Program-made: the position numbers and the translations under genes
Shown: piece by piece, positions 43,601 to 45,208 of the stretch
Numbering within the stretch: the first letter of the stretch is position 1
Layout of the letters: each line of letters starts with the position of its first letter
Assembly: GCA_019247845.1 (NCBI GenBank)
Contig: JAFBAL010000027.1
Coordinates: 1-45,208 of the forward strand
Reading direction: 5' to 3'
Length of the DNA stretch: 45,208 bases
Source: Alphaproteobacteria bacterium
GTDB taxonomy: Bacteria; Pseudomonadota; Alphaproteobacteria; Micropepsales; Micropepsaceae
Notes under the pieces: model-generated
The model's input: only the letters and a program-made list of their open reading frames with translations
The model's database searches: none
What the model was told of the DNA's origin: nothing

Positions 43601-43990
43601 ACCTGCAGCGACGGCGACACGGCCGCCTGCGCCGGCATCGTGCTGACGCGCCAGATGCCCGGCGACGCCGGCGTCGTCTTCATCACGCTGAGCGACGAGA
43701 CCGCGATCTGCAACGTCGTGGTCTGGCCCCGCCTGGTCGAACCGTTCCGGCGCGAGATCATGGGCGGGCGGCTGCTCCTGGTCGAAGGCAAGGTGCAGAA
43801 GAGCCCGGAAGGGGTGGTGCATCTCGTCGCAGAGCGGATCGTCGACCGGACGGCGGAATTGGAGCGTCTGTCCGAGGATAGCGAAGACCAAACGAGGGGC
43901 GACGCGCCGTCTTTCCGCTCCCAGGGGGCCGCGCGCCACCACCATCCCCGCAACGTCCGCGTGGTCCCAAAATCGCGTGATTTCCACTGA
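40613..43990 (+). CDS. dnaE2: Error-prone DNA polymerase DnaE2
   Basis: A 1125-residue C-family polymerase. ATG 40613 gives [22 protein letters not shown], the normal DnaE2 start; the open frame upstream is non-coding. The PHP domain spans about 1-300. The polymerase domain has catalytic carboxylates in [20 protein letters not shown] (Asp419, Asp421), preceded by [60 protein letters not shown] is a strong family signature. The C-terminal OB-fold region (about 1000-1080, [32 protein letters not shown]) follows. It performs the lesion-bypass synthesis of the ImuAB–DnaE2 mutasome. A 256-base gap separates it from imuB; no second GTTC-N7-GTTC site was found there, so read-through from the SOS promoter is likely. 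Confidence 0.96.
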   Translation: [1125 protein letters not shown]

Positions 43991-44088
43991 CAGCCGTTGG
44001 AATCGGCGGGCTTAGGGTCTTAAATGCCCCCCAACAATAACTCCGGGCCGGCCGCCGCCGGACGCCGGGAACGCTCAAAGGGGACTTC

Positions 44089-45208
44089 GTGAAGAGCTAT
44101 CTGATCGCGGCCTTTGCCGCCGCTACGTTCTGCGTGTCGACTGCGGCATGGACCACCGGCGCGTCGGCGGACGAAGGCATGTGGACCTTCGACAATTTCC
44201 CCTCCGCCAAGGTCAAGGCCAAGTACGGCGTCGACATCGACCAGGCCTGGCTCGACACGGTGCGCGGCGCCGCGGTCCGGCTGTCCTCGGGCTGCTCGGC
44301 CTCGATCGTCACCAAGGACGCGCTGGTGCTGACCAACCATCATTGCGTGCGCGACTGCGCCCAGAACCTCTCCACCGCCCAGGTCGACTATGTGAAGGAC
44401 GGCTTCGCGGCGGCCAGGCGCGAGGACGAGAAGCTCTGCCCCGGCATGCAGGCCGAGATCCTGAGCTCGATCTCCGACGTCACCGATCGCGTCTCCAACG
44501 CCGCCAAAGGCAAGACCGGCCAGGACTTCGTCAAGGCGCGCGACGCCGAGATCGCAGCGGTCGAGAAGGAAGGCTGCGCCGGCCACGAAGCGGTCAACCG
44601 CTGCCAGGTGATCACGCTCTATCAGGGCGGCCAGTACAAGCTCTACACCTACCGCAAATATGCCGACGTCCGCCTCGTCTTCGCGCCGGAACAGATGATG
44701 GCGTTCTTCGGCGGCGATCCCGACAACTTCAATTTCCCGCGCTACGACCTCGATTGCTCGTTCGTGCGGCTCTACGAGAACGGCAAGCCGGCGTCGACGC
44801 CCGCGCACCTGAAGTGGCGCACCACTGCGCCCAAGGACGGCGATCCGATGTTCTTCTCCGGCAATCCGGGCTCGACCCAGCGTCTGCTCACGGCCGAGCA
44901 GCTCGAGACCATCCGCGACGTGTCGCTGCCCGACACGCTTCTCGTCTTCGCCGAGCTGCGCGGCCGCCTGATCCAGTTCGGCGCGACCAGCGCGGAGCAT
45001 GCGCGCATCGCCAACGAGGACCTGTTCAGCGTCGAGAACAGTTATAAGGCGCTGCACGGCCAGGAAGAGGCGCTGGTCGACCCGGCGCTGATCACGGCCA
45101 AGCGCAAGTTCGACGCCGATCTGCGCGACCGCGTCGCCAAGGACAAGAAGCTTTCCGCCGAGCTCGGCGATCCCTGGGCCGAGACCGCGAAGGTCCAGGC
45201 CGACCGCC
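44089..45208 (+). CDS. S46-family dipeptidyl peptidase, N-terminal part (3' cut by window)
   Basis: The frame is open from GTG 44089 to the window end (373 codons, no stop). A signal peptide (MKSYLIAAFAAATFCVSTAAW) is followed by the S46 N-terminus (DEGMWTFDNFPSAKVKAKYGV). The catalytic His lies in SIVTKDALVLTNHHCVRDC, and RLVFAPEQMMAFFGGDPDNFNFPRYDLDCSFVRLYENGKP is a signature block of DPP7/DPP11-type enzymes containing the Asp. GDPMFFSGNPGSTQRLLT follows. The catalytic Ser is expected beyond the window. These periplasmic serine peptidases release dipeptides. AAAGGGG precedes the start. Confidence 0.92.
   Translation, partial: MKSYLIAAFAAATFCVSTAAWTTGASADEGMWTFDNFPSAKVKAKYGVDIDQAWLDTVRGAAVRLSSGCSASIVTKDALVLTNHHCVRDCAQNLSTAQVDYVKDGFAAARREDEKLCPGMQAEILSSISDVTDRVSNAAKGKTGQDFVKARDAEIAAVEKEGCAGHEAVNRCQVITLYQGGQYKLYTYRKYADVRLVFAPEQMMAFFGGDPDNFNFPRYDLDCSFVRLYENGKPASTPAHLKWRTTAPKDGDPMFFSGNPGSTQRLLTAEQLETIRDVSLPDTLLVFAELRGRLIQFGATSAEHARIANEDLFSVENSYKALHGQEEALVDPALITAKRKFDADLRDRVAKDKKLSAELGDPWAETAKVQADR

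Noticed and set aside
40424..43987. A 1187-codon open frame on the minus strand opposite dnaE2
   Set aside because: It is a mirror frame of a GC-rich gene, with Arg/Ala/His-rich composition and no family features; dnaE2 on the plus strand is unambiguous. Only its last 50 codons, outside dnaE2, are considered separately.
1..45208. tRNA, rRNA, CRISPR arrays, complete insertion sequences or prophage
   Set aside because: No cloverleaf-like intergenic sequence, regularly spaced repeats, transposase, integrase or phage structural genes were recognised anywhere in the window.

Overview
The window is GC-rich, almost gap-free DNA from an alphaproteobacterial chromosome. The lineage is inferred from three things. 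Conserved gene neighbourhoods are present (argH–small lipoprotein–lysA–DUF4175, ftsE–ftsX–ydcF–plsC, tyrC–hisC next to metX–metW, methyltransferase next to gloB). A GTTC-N7-GTTC SOS box of the alphaproteobacterial LexA type is present. Many ATGA/GTGA translational overlaps occur. Genus cannot be fixed from the sequence alone; a TonB-receptor- and peptidase-rich heterotroph fits. Both ends cut genes: the 3' end of etfB on the left and the 5' part of an S46 peptidase on the right. No gene-free stretch exceeds 300 bases.

Layout. 1-2032: electron-transfer flavoprotein (etfB end, etfA) and 3-hydroxybutyryl-CoA dehydrogenase, an acyl-CoA/butanoate redox block. 2036-6625: accessory genes, namely a small secreted protein with a repeat-expanded signal peptide, a beta-lactamase-fold serine hydrolase, a 14-TM-type MFS transporter coupled to a Gfo/Idh/MocA oxidoreductase, and a TlpA-like thioredoxin. 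6624-11680: arginine and lysine/DAP synthesis (argH, lipoprotein, lysA) and a DUF4175 membrane protein, closed by three consecutive hairpins. 11753-16056: phosphoribosyltransferase and zinc-ribbon membrane protein divergent from the FtsEX division ABC complex, a DUF218 protein and the PlsC acyltransferase. 16123-20711: a secreted HAF-repeat protein, then an adenosylcobalamin-dependent class II ribonucleotide reductase interrupted by an endonuclease-bearing intein. 20734-27506: aromatic amino acid/histidine genes (tyrC, hisC), methionine genes (metX, metW) and gloB. 27540-37321: an M28 peptidase, a TonB-dependent receptor, and a leftward operon aldehyde dehydrogenase–gabD–Tat-exported spermidine-dehydrogenase-like flavoprotein, which together would make a polyamine-to-succinate route. 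37392-43990: an SOS mutagenesis cassette with a LexA box, an endonuclease-III-like gene, imuA, imuB and dnaE2. 44089-end: S46 peptidase, partial.

The two most interesting systems are these. First, in the SOS cassette an HhH/4Fe-4S endonuclease-III-like protein is the first gene behind the LexA box and precedes imuA by only 3 bases, suggesting a base-excision-type nuclease co-induced with the error-prone polymerase complex. Second, the intein sits exactly inside the catalytic N-x-C-x-E motif of the ribonucleotide reductase, so that its +1 splice residue is the predicted thiyl-radical cysteine.
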